Assembly: GCA_025667525.1 (NCBI GenBank)
Contig: CM046876.1
Coordinates: forward strand, 535,668,038-535,732,037
DNA: 64,000 nt
Origin: Glebionis coronaria
Lineage: Eukaryota > Streptophyta > Magnoliopsida > Asterales > Asteraceae
Direction: 5' to 3'
A program made the translations under genes and the position numbers. The notes beneath the pieces are model-generated. The model searched no databases. It had not been told where the DNA came from and was given only the letters and a program-made list of their open reading frames with translations. Position 1 is the first letter of the stretch. Every line of letters starts with the position of its first letter. Below are positions 23,922 to 36,185 of the stretch, piece after piece.

Positions 23922-24651
23922 AAACGTCACGTACAACGAGAAGGCGAGCAAAGAAGATTCTTTTTGGTGTTTTTACTTTTTCATTTTTTTGTGGTTTTTG
24001 ATTGTTTTTACTTTTTTTTTGGATTTTGTGGAATGTATTAGGTAGACACAAATCTACAAATCTCCTCCTTAATCAAATCTCTCGATTAAAGAAGCCTCAA
24101 GGAATGAAAACGATCACGTGAAGTGAACGCCTTCGCTGACTTTAGAACGATGGTGGAACACCAAATCGTTCAAGAGGGTTTAATCAATAGAAACCAAGAA
24201 AATATATATGATACTTAAGTAATACTTTGGGCGGCAAAACCCTCGATTAGCTCTCAAAATCAAAATACGCACAAGCAAGCGGAGGAAACGAGGCGGCGCG
24301 AAGCACTTAAGAGCCTTTTTCCTTTAGGTCGTGAAATACAACCGCCTTATACCCACCTTATAGTTTGTATTTTTCAAAATCGAGCTTTACGAAAGTATTT
24401 ATCTATTTTTGCCTTTTTTTCTTTGGTTTGAGATTCGAATACAATGATTGGGTAATGACCTCCCAAGTCAAGGTTGTGATTTCTCACGTATTTGGAGTAC
24501 TTGTAAATTTATTGTTCTACGTATACAATATAGTAATAGTATTCACAAAAAAACGAAAAACCGATAATACGTATTAGTAGAGTGCTACTAATACCAATAC
24601 TAATTATGGCTAGTATAAAAACAACAATGTTCAAATCAAAACACAACAGGC
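23922..24651 (-). other. Leader of element C between PBS and gag
   Basis: Non-coding, T-rich in + orientation near 23960-24020. No extra ORF is seen in the minus sense. It would hold the dimerisation and packaging signals, but none was identified. Confidence 0.6.
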
Positions 24652-24669
24652 CTCCCCGGCAGCGGCGCC
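24652..24669 (-). other. Primer binding site of element C (tRNA-Asp type)
   Basis: The minus strand reads TGGCGCCGCTGCCGGGGA three bases after the 5' LTR. It matches the 3' end of plant tRNA-Asp with one mismatch and is typical of Athila elements. Confidence 0.92.
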
Positions 24670-24673
24670 AAAA

Positions 24674-27600
24674 TGATGTTGGAGTTTTTGCTACCCTTTA
24701 GGAAAAGGATGACAAAATAGGGCAAGTATGCACGACGATTTAGGAAAACCGTGTGTGAATGACCCTAAAAGTGAGTTCGTTCTCGAGGAGGCTAGTGCGT
24801 TGTGTTAAGAGATGATTTTGATTTGTGATTATATGATTGAAAAAGAGGGAAAGAAATGGGATTAGAAGAGAAAGACGGTTACGAAGACGGATTAAACTAA
24901 GACGAAAAAGGCGATCACGCAAAACCGTAAATACTACAAAATTAAAAAATTTAAACCTAAAAATTAATTAAAAGCTAAAAGTAGTCTAAAATAATATAAA
25001 TAAGAATAAAAATCCAATAAAAATATTCTAAAACCTTTTATTAATTAAATATTCAATTTTAAATGCTAATTAAAGCCCTAAAATTAAATATAATTAATCA
25101 AAATGTCCAAAATATTATTTTATTGAACAAATAACTTACTTATATTATTTAAAGACTAAAAAGTATTTTTCCTAATTTTTAAAAATTATTTTTCTATTTT
25201 TAAAACACTTTAAACTATTTTAAAACTAAAATAATTATAAAAAATAATAAAATATTGCTAAAAATAATTTACCAATTTTAAAAATCCTATTTTACTCTAA
25301 TGAACAGTAGAAAATTGAAAAAGATTGAAAAATATTAAATTTACCACTAAAAGACAAAAACAGTTTAATAAAAACCCTAATTAAACTAAATTAATTATAA
25401 AAAATAATTAAAAAGTGAACAGTAAAAACTTTTAAAACCAAAAATCTTAAAATATTATTCTAAGTCTAGGAAAAATGTTAGAAATGAAAAATAACAATTT
25501 TTACCACTAAATTCTAAAAACAGAATATTAAAAAGTATTAAAAATAGCTAATAATTGTGAAAAATAGCAAATGAACAGTAATAAAAATTCTATTTAATCA
25601 GAAAAATCAAAAATTAAATAAGAAAAATAAAGAAACAAATTTCAGTTCTAATTTTTACCCACTAAAGACAAAAAAGGAAGATTACTGAAAGTGACATGTG
25701 TTGGGTTTTGTCTTGTTGTGAAGCAGTATCAAAAAGTGTGTTAGCAGGGGAAACTTTCTTCCCACTACTAGTGCAATTTCTTGGTCAGTTGACCAATTGA
25801 GCTTAGGAAAGCTCTTGGATGGGTTTCTTTTGGCACAAAGGACACCCTTATACTCAGTTGAGTATAAGGAGTCTAAGTAAACACAAAAACTCACAAGTCA
25901 CAAGCAAAAATTAAGCACAAATACACAAATTGATGACTGATATAGCATGCATGTTTCTGATGAGTAAATGACTGAACTATTTGGCACAAAAGTGGATTTC
26001 AAAGGTTCAAAAATTGCACACAAATCAAACCAAATCACATATAAGCTATCACAAACCTTTCTTAGACCTATCCACTAGCAACTACCAAGATAGATGAGCA
26101 AAATCACACAAGTACATGCAAAAACAAGCAGTTACTGATTTAGGCTATGTTACCCAATATTTAACATTCAACTTTGTTCAATATCCTACCAAACTGAAAC
26201 CTTAGTGCATATGTCACAAAACCATCACCAAGGAAGTGTGTTTAAACAGGTTTTATCCCAAATTCATATCATTAAATCCTACTTAAACCCTAATCCAAAC
26301 ACCCTGTTAGTTTCTGAAAATGATTTTTAACAAAGCAAATCTATTCAAAACCTAATCAAATTGACTTAAACCTAATCTAGCATGCATAACAACCTAGAAT
26401 GAACATAATCCAACCTTAAAATTAACACTTGAACAACCTTCATGCAAAATCACATAAATCACCAAATTTATGACTGAAAAATAGAAACAAGGTGGTTACC
26501 TTGTTGGACCTACATCCAGGCCCAACAATGGTTGCTATGCCACCTCCTAACAGACCCGGGTCTGTGCAGATCCTTGAGCAATAATCACTTAAAAACCTGC
26601 TAAGATCAATAAACACACAAAATATCCAAAAATCTGATTTTTCTTCCAAACTCCTTTTTGAAACCTTAAAATCCAGCGAACCTTGGAACAATGAACACCT
26701 TTTTAAACAAACTAAAAACACAATTTCAGAAATCCAAGGATCCAAATCCACTTTCACTTCTTTGGATATTGGATTTCTGAAAATCTTGAAACTTTTCTGA
26801 AAATCTTGAAACTTTTTAAAAACTGAATGTAAATTTTGCAGGAAAATAAAAGATATTATACTAAAACTTGTAGCTTAAATTGGAACCCAACATTTGCAAT
26901 TTAATAAAAATAAACTTAAATATTCATTAATTTAATAAAAATACAAATGCAGGAACAAGCTTTATGCCACAAACGGCTAAGCTATATATACAGGTAGATA
27001 GAAAAGTCTAGAAGCTCTAAAATGAAAAAACCTAATCTTGTGAATATCCAGAATTGCCCCTTTGAACGAATATGCCAATTTGATCCTTGATTCTTAAAGT
27101 CTTGTGAGCACATGTGATTGTCCTTGTTGCTGAGTTGTATAGATGTCTTCTTGGTCGTTTATCTATACTTTGGGAGTAAGAAAACCCTATGGAACGTTGG
27201 ATGAGTTGTACACATTTGGCTTTTTGTTCAAACTTGAGCAGGGGGGGGGGGGTCCCATGGCCATGTGGGGAGGTCGGGTGATGGTTTTCGAGGTGGGAAA
27301 GGGATGGGGACATGGTTAATTAAGTTTCTGGATAATTAGGGGCAAAACCCCTTTGATTTGTGTAAGTTTAGGATCTAGGGTTTATAGGATTTGGGGAGAT
27401 AAGCAGATGGGGTTTGATTGTTTTTAGGGTGGGATTAATTTAAATAAGGTGTTAGGAGGGAAAGTTTAAACTGATTTAATAATCAGTTTAACTTATTAAA
27501 CATGGGTGGAAGGTGATGTGGCTAAAAGGGAGGTGGTGATTGGCTGGTGGGTTATAGTGGGTGACGTGTCAGGCTGGCAGTGGAGGGTTTAAGTTTGTTT

Positions 27601-28234
27601 GTCTGGCCAAAAATTGCCCCCATACTCCCTTTTGTTTGTCATTTAAACTTTAACAGCTCAAAACTTCTTTTTTCCTTTATACAAGTTTGGGTAACTTGCT
27701 GAAAATGGCACAAGGGTTTTTCAAAGTTTATAAAAAGGACTAATCTTACAATATTATGATATTTGAAGGACTGATTTTGGCATTTTCTTCATTCTTCAAG
27801 GTTTGACTTGTTTGTTGACTTCTTGGAGGACCAATATTGACAATTTAGTTTTGTTGAGGGACTAAATTTGCCAATTCTTCAAAGTTAAGGGTCCTTTTTG
27901 TAATTTTGACAAACTTTAGGGACCAAACTTGTAATTATGAAGATACAAGGGTATAAAGTGTCAATTCTTCCATATTGGAGGACCAATCTTCATAATTCTT
28001 CAAATCTTCAAGGGTTTTCTTGGAAAATTCTTCATTAGGGCTTGGTTCATCGTGCGGCTTCGTTTCCCGTGTTCGTTTTTGACTGATTCTTGTGATCTTT
28101 TGTCATTTTCTCAATATCCGTACCTAAAATACACAAGCAACAAACACAAGCATATATTTGGGTATTTTGATGATATTTAATGCATTTTAAGCCCTATTTG
28201 GACGATGAGACTATGTATAAAAGCAGTCTCATCA
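24674..28234 (-). repeat. 5' LTR of element C
   Basis: A 3.56 kb copy of 12799-16350. Differences include an extra ~15 bp near 25210, a longer G run (27240-27251) and scattered substitutions. The TATA candidate is at 26982-26990 and the hairpin cluster at 25781-25869. The right target duplication GGGTT is at 28235-28239. Confidence 0.95.
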
Positions 28235-29418
28235 GGGTTTCTTTGGGATTGATATTGATTGTTAGCACGAGGTTGGGATTGGTTATTTCGGTTATAGCTT
28301 TGTTGTTGGTTTTGGTTTTGAGGAGTAAAACCGGGTTGTGCAAGATAGTTGTTTGAACGATAACTTAGCAAGTTACGGTCTCCTTGAGGACGAGCTTGAT
28401 AGCCTCCCGTGGGATAAGTACCGTATGCCGCGTTAACGTTTTCACAAAAATTTCCTTGAGTAGAAGGACAATCATTGTAAGAATGAGGACCACCACATGT
28501 GTCACAAGAAATAGCAACGGCTTTAGCTTGTTGAAAGTGGTTTGTGGCCATGGTCATGTAATTCTTGTTCATTTCCGCGATTTGTCGGGTAAGTTCGGTT
28601 TTCTCGGGATTGGAAGTAGTAGAAGAAACATTGACTCTCGGATTAGATCTTGAGGATGCGGATGAATCCCAATTCTTGTGGTGAGTAGTCATGTTTTCAA
28701 TCAACTCTCTACACTCCTCTGGTCTCCTTTTCATAAAAGTACCACCGGCGGCGGCGTTGATCGTGTCACGATCACGAAAAGTGAGACCATTGTAGAAAGT
28801 ATCAATGAGAGTGACGGGGAGCATGTTATGATTTGGACAACGGTCGATCAAATCATTGTATCATTCCCAAGCATCAAAGAGAGATTCATCATCGTCTTGC
28901 ATGAATCCACTAATTTGGTTACGAAGGCTCGTGACCATGGATAGTGGAAAGTAGCGCGACAAAAATAGTTGAGTCATGTCGTCCCAAGTATGAATAGAAT
29001 TCTTTGGGAGACGGTCAAACCATTTTTCGGCATGGTGAGAAAGCGAGTGGGGAAATAGTTGAAGGCGAAGTACATCCATAGAAGCACCGGGCAACTTCAT
29101 GCTTTGGGTGATGGTAATGAATTTGTCGAGGTGTTTGTTGGCATCATCATCCGGTATTCCTCGAAATGGATTAGTTTGCACTTGTTGGATCATGTGATGC
29201 TTCAACGAAAACTCTTGAGCCGTGATTTGCATCGGCGCAATCGGGCCTCCACGTCCATTCATCGTAGGTTGGCATAGCTCCTCCATGGTTCGTAGGTCGG
29301 GTAGGGGTGGATTATTCATGTTGGGGTGAGATGGATTATTATTGTTGTTGTGTACACCGGCCATGTCTAAATTATCGAGAGTCTCGGGCTCGGGATAAGA
29401 CGTTGATCGAGTACGCAT
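28235..29418 (-). pseudogene. gag: Element B gag, N-terminal and nucleocapsid part (Athila)
   Basis: It starts MRTRSTSYPEP at 29418. The capsid region runs to about 28430 with LFPHSLSHHAEKWFDRLP and IDTFYNGL as family signatures. The zinc knuckle CDTCGGPHSYNDC (CX2CX3HX4C) is intact and followed by a Gln/Asn-rich tail. A TGA at 28861-28863, one C-to-T change from CGA, splits an otherwise single frame. At 28234 the reading frame runs into the LTR of C; its continuation is at 12798. Confidence 0.9.
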
Positions 29419-29607
29419 ACACTAAAAAGAAAATGCAAGGGAAAATATTTTTTTGTTTTTATAGGTTTTTTTAATTTTTTTTGTATTTTTGAAAATTTAT
29501 ATTTTTTATGGGTTTTTGAAAATTTTTGTGCTTGAAAATAACGTTCCCGAAAGAACGGATCCCAAAATCAAAATTTTCTCACAAGAAACCGTTGATCCTT
29601 ACGAAAA
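29419..29607 (-). other. Leader of element B between PBS and gag
   Basis: A short AT-rich leader. Nothing else is recognised in it. Confidence 0.6.
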
Positions 29608-29625
29608 GAACCGACAGCGGCGCCA
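29608..29625 (-). other. Primer binding site of element B (tRNA-Asp type, degenerate 3' half)
   Basis: The minus strand reads TGGCGCCGCTGTCGGTTC. The first 11 bases equal the PBS of C and D, and the rest carries four differences. This is either decay or use of a different tRNA. Confidence 0.8.
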
Positions 29626-29901
29626 TTTTAATAACTGATTTTTGGTTAGTTAATAAAAAGGTTTGGTTGCAAGATCTTTCTTTGTGTTGCACGTACCCAA
29701 TTATATTTGTCGTTGTTTCGTTCTCGGTGTCTTCTCGAATCGATCACGGTTCAAAGTGGAATTGTTGTTCGTGGTAACTAAAAGGGGGAGATTTTGATCT
29801 ATATCTACTTAAAGGGTAAGTGCATAAACTAAAAGCAATTAATAAAAATAAAACTTGAATTAAAAGAAAACAGTAAAATACCTTAACTCAGAAAAGGTAC
29901 T

Positions 29902-30553
29902 GATTCGGAATAAAATGCTTGACCCGGAATAAATTAGACAGAAACCTTCATTCAGAATATAACTCTTCATCCGGAATAATTAACACAAACTGCTCATTCG
30001 GAATATCTTGCTTCATTCGGAATATTACTCTTCATCCGGAATAACTTTGCTTCATTCGGAATATTACTCTTTATCCGGAATAACTTTGCTTCATGCGGAA
30101 TAACTTGCTTGATTCGGAATACTTTTGAGAAAACCTTGATTCGGAATAAAAGTTGCTCATTCGGAATACCTACTTCATCCGGAATAAAGACTGATCCGGA
30201 ATAATTCGTTCATTCGGAAAAACAGCTCATTCGGAATACTAGACTCATTCGGAATATTCCTTCATCCGGAAAATTCCTTCATCCAGAATAAATAAACTAA
30301 AGTGACACTGATTCGGAATAACTTGATGAAAACTGCTGGTTCGGAATATTTTGTTGACCCGGAATAACTTGCTTACTCGGAATAATTTGGTGACTCGGAA
30401 TAAATGATAAAAGCTTCACCCAGAATAATTTAAAACAAAGTGCTCATGCGGAATACTACCTTTATCCGGAATATACCTTGATCCGGAATAACTTAGTTCA
30501 TTCGGAATGTATTAGCAGAACGTTGGTTCGGAATAAACTCACTCATTCGGAAT
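29902..30553. repeat. Interspersed CGGAATA motif array in B 5' LTR
   Basis: Same array as at 4791-5432, with the motif copies in the same order and a few units mutated (for example ATTCAG and CCCAGA). Confidence 0.9.
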
Positions 30554-30962
30554 CTGGGGAAAGGAATAAACGCGAAGAACAGGGGAATGAATATCAACAC
30601 GAATTTGACCAAAATCAACCAGGTTTTTAACCAAAACTTAAACCAATTTAACCACTAATCATCTACTAATGATAAACATCAAACCAAATCAACAAATCTC
30701 AAAACCCACTTGTTTTTGAAGATCATAACCAATAAAATAAAAGCTTAGAACTAGAGAATCAAATAGAAAAGGTAGAACAAGATTAAAAGGAAACTTGATA
30801 TTGAAAGATTAAGGTTTAACAAACAAAATGAAAGATCAAACTTACAAGATTTAACAAGGAATCAATAAAAATCACCAAACACCTTAAGGGTGTTGGTTCC
30901 CTACGAAATAGGAGAAGAGAAACAGAAATGAAAACTAGTCCTCAAATTTGTGAAGGAGGTTT

Positions 30963-30972
30963 CTATTTATAG
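30963..30972 (-). promoter_or_regulatory. TATA box of element B (5' LTR, active-side copy)
   Basis: CTATAAATAG on the minus strand, about 450 bp into the LTR from its start at 31416. This is the copy that would drive the genomic transcript. Confidence 0.7.
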
Positions 30973-31421
30973 GCCTTGGCTTGGTTTGGTGAGTGGGCTT
31001 TCTCCCTTTCTTTTTGTCTTCTCATCTTTTCAGAAAAGTTGACGTTTTCGATTTCGATTCGGGATTTGTCGACGAATAAATTCAACTCGTCTTTTAATTT
31101 CTTCATTTAATAGACTTGAGTTCTTCGACATATGTAAATCTTCCATCTTTGGTCCTTTTCTTCGATAAATCTTCAAATAGGCCCATTGACTTCAAATCTT
31201 TTGCATCTCTTGGACTATAGACTTCGTCTTTTCGTCTTTTTCCTCGATAAAACCCGTGCAATCCCATGTTTTCTTCAATATTTATTCGGTTGGCTCTGAA
31301 AACACAAAAAACACACAAACCACGCATAATTCCAAACAAATGACATTAAATACGCGTTTTGGTCTCGTTTTAGCAAGCAATAAGTGGTAAAAGGATGGGT
31401 GTTTTCACACCTATCAATCTA

Positions 31422-31499
31422 TCTTTACTATATTCCTTGGATTCTTATTCTTAAGCGTCGCCATTGCAATTTAAATTATTCTGTGTTGTGGATGGATCC
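31422..31499. other. Junction strip between elements B and D of uncertain origin
   Basis: About 78 bp that is neither B nor D LTR. It could be leader of element A, or the first bases of D downstream of its PBS. Its end (TGTTGTGGATGGATCC) shares 16 bases with the A LTR near 2653, which could be chance or a recombination footprint. Confidence 0.5.
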
Positions 31500-31517
31500 C
31501 CGGCAGCGGCGCCATTT
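31500..31517 (-). other. Primer binding site of element D (tRNA-Asp type)
   Basis: The minus strand reads TGGCGCCGCTGCCGGGGA, identical to the PBS of C, and lies next to the D LTR. No D gag or pol was found on the far side. Confidence 0.85.
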
Positions 31518-32360
31518 TAATAACTGAGATTTTGTATCTAAAAAGTTTTCGTCTCGTCTCGATTCGAATTGAAAAAGGTTAAAAGTGTGACCCAGTCGTC
31601 CTTGGTGAATAAAAGAATTGGTTTTCGTTGTTGAAAATAAAATTGCAAAACTTTAACGTAAATGGTAAAGTAAATAAAGCTAAAATTGATTAAAAAGTAA
31701 ATGGTGAAAAACTAAAGCTTGACGAAAAGTAAATTTAAAAACTTAATTAAAATGCAAAGTTAAAATAATTCTAAGATAAAATAATTAAAATAACACTAAA
31801 GAAAAATGGCGGGAAAAATAAATGCTTGAAAATAAAACAGGGAATAAACCAAACCTAAGTCGGAATCCAAAATACTGTCACTATCCGGAATCCAAACTTA
31901 CTCACTATCCAGAATGTTTGTACTAGATGTTATCCGGAATAACCAAAATATAAGCAATCCGGGATATTAGTTCTTGTAACTATTCGAAATTCCCTCAAAA
32001 CCTTATTCGGAATATGGATTTTGAAAGCTATCCGGAATCCACGTTTCACTAACAATCCGGAATATGAATCTAGCCTCTATTCGGAATCTAGGTTTAGATG
32101 CTTATTCGGAATATTTTGTACACTATATCTGGAATATTTTCTACTCACTAATATTCGGAATAATGATTCTCCTAGTTATCCGGAATAAACAAAACTTCAG
32201 CAATCCGGAATCCCCTTTCAAGCTACTATCCGCAATACATAAAGTCTTATCCGGAATGTTTGCAGTTGGTCATATTCGGAATAAACTTTTGATGCTATTC
32301 GGAATACATAAGAGAGCACTATTCAGAATAATAAGTTTTACTAGCTATTCGGGAAAAAGG
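31518..32360 (-). repeat. Athila LTR D, part nearest its PBS (split by element E)
   Basis: This part carries the LTR end (TTATTA in the minus sense) and continues at 46262 after element E. The joined length, about 1.80 kb, equals LTRs B and F. It contains ~21 copies of a TATYCGGAAT motif (31861-32352). The left target duplication of E, AAAGG, is at 32356-32360. Confidence 0.88.
31861..32352. repeat. Interspersed ATYCGGAAT motif array in D LTR
   Basis: About 21 copies, mostly TATCCGGAAT or TATTCGGAAT, with spacers unrelated to those in B. The flank before the core (TAT or CAAT) differs from that in B (CAT or GAT). Confidence 0.85.
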
Positions 32361-35300
32361 TGTAAAACCTGTAAATTTCAGGTTTTGACTATGTCAACAT
32401 TGTATACGTCACCTCATGATATCTATATATATTTATACTATCACCTTTGCATGAAATATTTTGAGCAATCATATGCATCTCATGAGCATACATCATTTTA
32501 AATCATCTGAACATGGAAACAACTGGATCACAACATTTCATTATGATTATGGGTATTTAATCATAAAGACACGGCCACATTTGTATGACTACATTTTATG
32601 AGCATACGGGACATCAAACGATCAATTCTTTTGGGACTTTTGAGTCACCTGAACACATGATCACTTGCATTCATCATATTGGTTTATAAAAACCCAAAAC
32701 CATGATCACAATTAATAAATGTCTACTTAAGTATAAATTCATAAGTTTTGAATTCATAAATATATATATATATATATATATTTCTTACACTATGATTGAC
32801 TTTACGCTACGGAACCAACTATTTTTATACTTAAACAGTACCTCAAACCATTTTTACCCTTTTGACATACTTTTGGTATAATAAAATATTTTCTCATATA
32901 AAAACGACCATACTTTCACCAAGGGCCCTAAACTTAACCAAAATTTACCTAAACTTATACATACTCACACAATATTACAACCATACTTCTAGTGACATTA
33001 CCTAGGCACAAAAATTAAACATAATAATACCTTAGACTTATTTTTAGCCGATTATATGCATACTCATAACATTTAGTTACCAAAACCCTTACCATTTACA
33101 CACTTGACTTTTAAACTTGTACAACATAGTTATTTAAGTGCTACACTATAGAAAACTTTTCCCTCTTTTTGACTAGACCATAAAACCGTCGGTATTCCTA
33201 GAAAACATGGGCACCATGTACAAAACTTGCCATTAAAAACATGTACTAGGTAATACTATGTTATGCCACATGACTTAGACACCTAGCACCCTCTTTGTTG
33301 CACTAGACGTGTAGCAACCATCCTCTACATACCAAAAGTCTTGTGTACAACCTTCCCATTAATTAGAACACTATACATCACCATTTGTTCCCTTGGAGAC
33401 TTCCTATACGACGGCTAGAGTACCCACTAGGAGCTTTGTACATTGCCTTGCATTTAAAGAATGTACCATCATAGTACACCTCAAAAATCCCCTAAATCTA
33501 TCTATGTCTCTCTCTTGGCGTGTATGCACCCCAAGCCACAACTTCAAAACCCTCCCAGATATTTAGTGAGAAACACTCACTTCTCTCTTACTACATCCAA
33601 CATTCGGACCATACATCTTCCACATAACACCTTGAGGCAACGAACATTTGCACCAGCATTTACTTCAAACCAAATCTTGGTTCCAAGGCATTCAAAGCTA
33701 GTCAACCTCAAGTCCATAGCATTCAAGATCATCCTAGGTAACCACAAGGTGAACCCGACGTCTAGATCACCAAAACCATAGTCATCACCTCATCTTTTTG
33801 AAAGCAAGTAAGTATAAACTTTTCTAAGACTATTCCTTACTCATTTCACGTTTCATGCATGATCATGCTATATGAATGGAGTAGGTAATGCATGCATATG
33901 TAGGAAGTTCATAAAAAAACCCTAAACGACATATAAGCCCACGGCTTATATGATGTCCATGGGTAATCTTGCCTCAAAAACCCTAAAACGTGTATATTTG
34001 TTCTTGAAGAACTTATCTAAGCCCTAGAGTAAATCACTATGCCTTAAAAATTCATAAAAAGTAATATATGCCGAGACATACAAACTTATATAAGCCACGT
34101 CATATAAGCCTAATAACTTATATAAGCCGAAACTTAGAACACTATATAAGCTAGCCTTGAAAAACCCTAAAAGATTATATAAACCGAGATTTAGTCTAGC
34201 ATATTTAAGCCCATAAAAACATAAGCCATAACTATATAAGCCCCTTAGTCATTAAGTCCTTAGGATTATTAATTTAAGCTGAAATACATAAGCTAAATAT
34301 AAGCCTTATATAAGCCCATTAGGTATAATTTAAGCCCAATTAGTAAAACTAGGAGTTACTAGTTACTTGTTAAATTTACCTAGTAAAAATAATATGAGCC
34401 CACTAGACCCATAACAAATAAGCCGAGACCCAAAATGGGCTAGTCAAGCCCACTTGCTATTTTGGAGACTTTTTGGGCCACATTCGTCAATTGGTGATAT
34501 TTGGGTCCAAACTTATAAATCTATAAAACTTGTATATTTAATTCGTGACCTTTTGTAAGTACAAGGGCCAAACGTGTGATTTTCTAAAGTATAAGGGGGA
34601 CGGTTATTCAAAGCGTGAGTGGTATGAAACCACAAGGACCATAATTGCCAAAAACTTAAACTAACATAAGCCCAAATTAATTTTATAAACAAACCGAGAC
34701 CTTGAGGGGTCATTTTAGTCATTCGGGCAAAGTTTTACAAGACCTAATCCTAATTAATTAATTTCCGAAACTTAAAGGACTAATTGTGTCATTTTTCAAA
34801 CTTAAATCAAACCCTAGCCTTATTATAAAAATTCCGTGTCTTACGGAGGGGTGTTTGGTCATTTTCCCCAAAGTTTTATAAGCCCTAGGGGCGTTTTTAT
34901 AAATAAAACTAACTAACAAGGACTGACGGCGTAATATACTTAACGAACGAAACCTTAAAGGCTATTTTTGTAATTTGTCACACTTACAAGGGTTTATTGG
35001 TAATTTTAATTTAATTAAAAGTGTTAAAGAAATATTTTTATTAAATTTAGTTATTGGAATAATTAAATAAATCACTAAGTTTATTTTCGAGACTTTATAA
35101 ACTGGCATATCCTGTTTATTATATGTTTGGGAATAATGTAATAATACTTTATCAATTTAAAATTTATTTATTTAGATCATTCCCGTTCACTAAATCAACT
35201 TATATATTTTTAGATACTAAAAATGTATGTTTATCACAACCTCTTATAAGTGTAAATATTTATCCAACTGTGTAAACATACTAAATCGTGATCATGCATT

Positions 35301-36169
35301 TTCGTTAATAATCATACATTCATCATACATTGTTAATTTATGCATTGTCTAAGGCACTTAAAAAAAATTACTTAGGTAATTACTCCGGTTCGTGATCATT
35401 TTGTGCCAGTTTGTTCAGTGACATCATCCTCACCACATCATTACCACTAAGGTTAGTTCATGGCCCCATCTTTACTGTTTTATAACTGGGGGAGAAAACA
35501 TACAAAAATTATTTATATGAAAGCATGCACAGATAACAACAATTTATTGCCTACTGTTTGCCCCATTCCCGTGGACTGTAATAGTTAATAGTGTAGCGCG
35601 AAATGTATGGATAGATCTATTCGGGTATTGACAACACCCTGCCTGCCGTGATCAGCTGTCATGTAAACGCTTAGGCCAAGCAACAGGTTTATGTCATTGC
35701 CGGATTAAGGGAAACAATATCAGGATAGACCCAATGGGCGTACTGAGAATCGTGTCTAGCTTCTATTACAGGGCAGTAGGAACTATTATAGTATTGGGCT
35801 GTGATGTCCTACTATGACCGTGATGTATGGCATATTGATGTTTTATTTATTTAAATAAACCTGTGAATTCACCAACTTCGTGTTGACCCCTACATTTTAC
35901 TTTATATGTTTTTTCAGGAAAATAAGCAGGTTCATGCATTGGATTCCAGCATTATAGGGAGCATCATGTTTACCATCGGGCTGGGATATTTACTTCTGTT
36001 TTATAATAAATGTGGTTTTTCAGACAAGATACTAAATGTGTACAATTAATTCATGTAATATGTTTTAATGACTTTATGATCATTGCTCTATATGCTATGT
36101 GCTATCGATCCACCCAAGTAACACTCCAATTACTATTCCGCTGCATTTGACCAACAAGGGGGTGTTACA
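32361..36169 (+). repeat. 5' LTR of element E
   Basis: A 3.81 kb copy of 42376-46261. It contains a short (TA)n run (32758-32781), a cluster of TATAAGCC motifs (33931-34435) and a looser set of GGRCYAAATTGT phrases (34455-35010). Frames such as 33461-33781 and 34513-34722 recur in the other LTR and are not supported as genes. Confidence 0.95.
33931..34435. repeat. TATAAGCC motif cluster in E LTR
   Basis: About 18 copies of TAAGCC, most within TATATAAGCC, in ~500 bp with irregular spacing. The cluster is repeated in the 3' LTR (about 44022-44530). Confidence 0.8.
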
Positions 36170-36173
36170 GAAA

Positions 36174-36185
36174 TGGTATCAGAGC
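36174..36185 (+). other. Primer binding site of element E (tRNA-iMet type)
   Basis: TGGTATCAGAGC lies four bases after the 5' LTR. Confidence 0.95.

Larger units (their letters stand above)
12799..28234 (-). mobile_element. Element C: Athila-type Ty3/gypsy retrotransposon inserted in B gag
   Basis: LTRs 12799-16350 and 24674-28234 begin TGATG and end CATCA. GGGTT flanks the element on both sides (12794-12798, 28235-28239). The Asp-type PBS (24652-24669) and the PPT (16351-16366) set minus orientation. Gag and pol lie between 23921 and 18180 with many stops, frameshifts and two altered catalytic residues. The two LTRs differ by about 1% by eye plus small indels. The LTR is twice as long as that of B and unrelated to it, so C is a different Athila family. 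Confidence 0.95.
4508..31416 (-). mobile_element. Element B: Athila-type Ty3/gypsy retrotransposon, carrying element C
   Basis: LTRs at 4508-6294 (3') and 29629-31416 (5') are near-identical, and ATCTA flanks both sides (4503-4507, 31417-31421). The PBS at 29608-29625 and the PPT next to 6295 fix minus orientation. Gag starts at 29418 and pol ends at 8393. Element C is inserted near the end of gag (12799-28234), leaving B about 11.5 kb long without it. The RT wording ([24 protein letters not shown]) and Asp-type PBS are those of the Athila lineage. No env-like ORF is visible downstream of pol. B is nearly intact: two in-frame stops and one frameshift were found. Confidence 0.93.
29629..31416 (-). 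repeat. 5' LTR of element B
   Basis: A near-identical partner of 4508-6294. It includes the CGGAATA array (29902-30553) and the TATA box (30963-30972, minus). The right target duplication ATCTA is at 31417-31421. Confidence 0.93.

Noticed and set aside
31513..31517. CATTT as a target duplication of element D (matches 47221-47225)
   Set aside because: The left CATTT is part of the PBS-LTR linker also seen in element B, so the match is probably chance.
33461..33781. 106-codon + frame in both E LTRs (also 43549-43872)
   Set aside because: LTR duplication explains its repetition; no domain and no start context.
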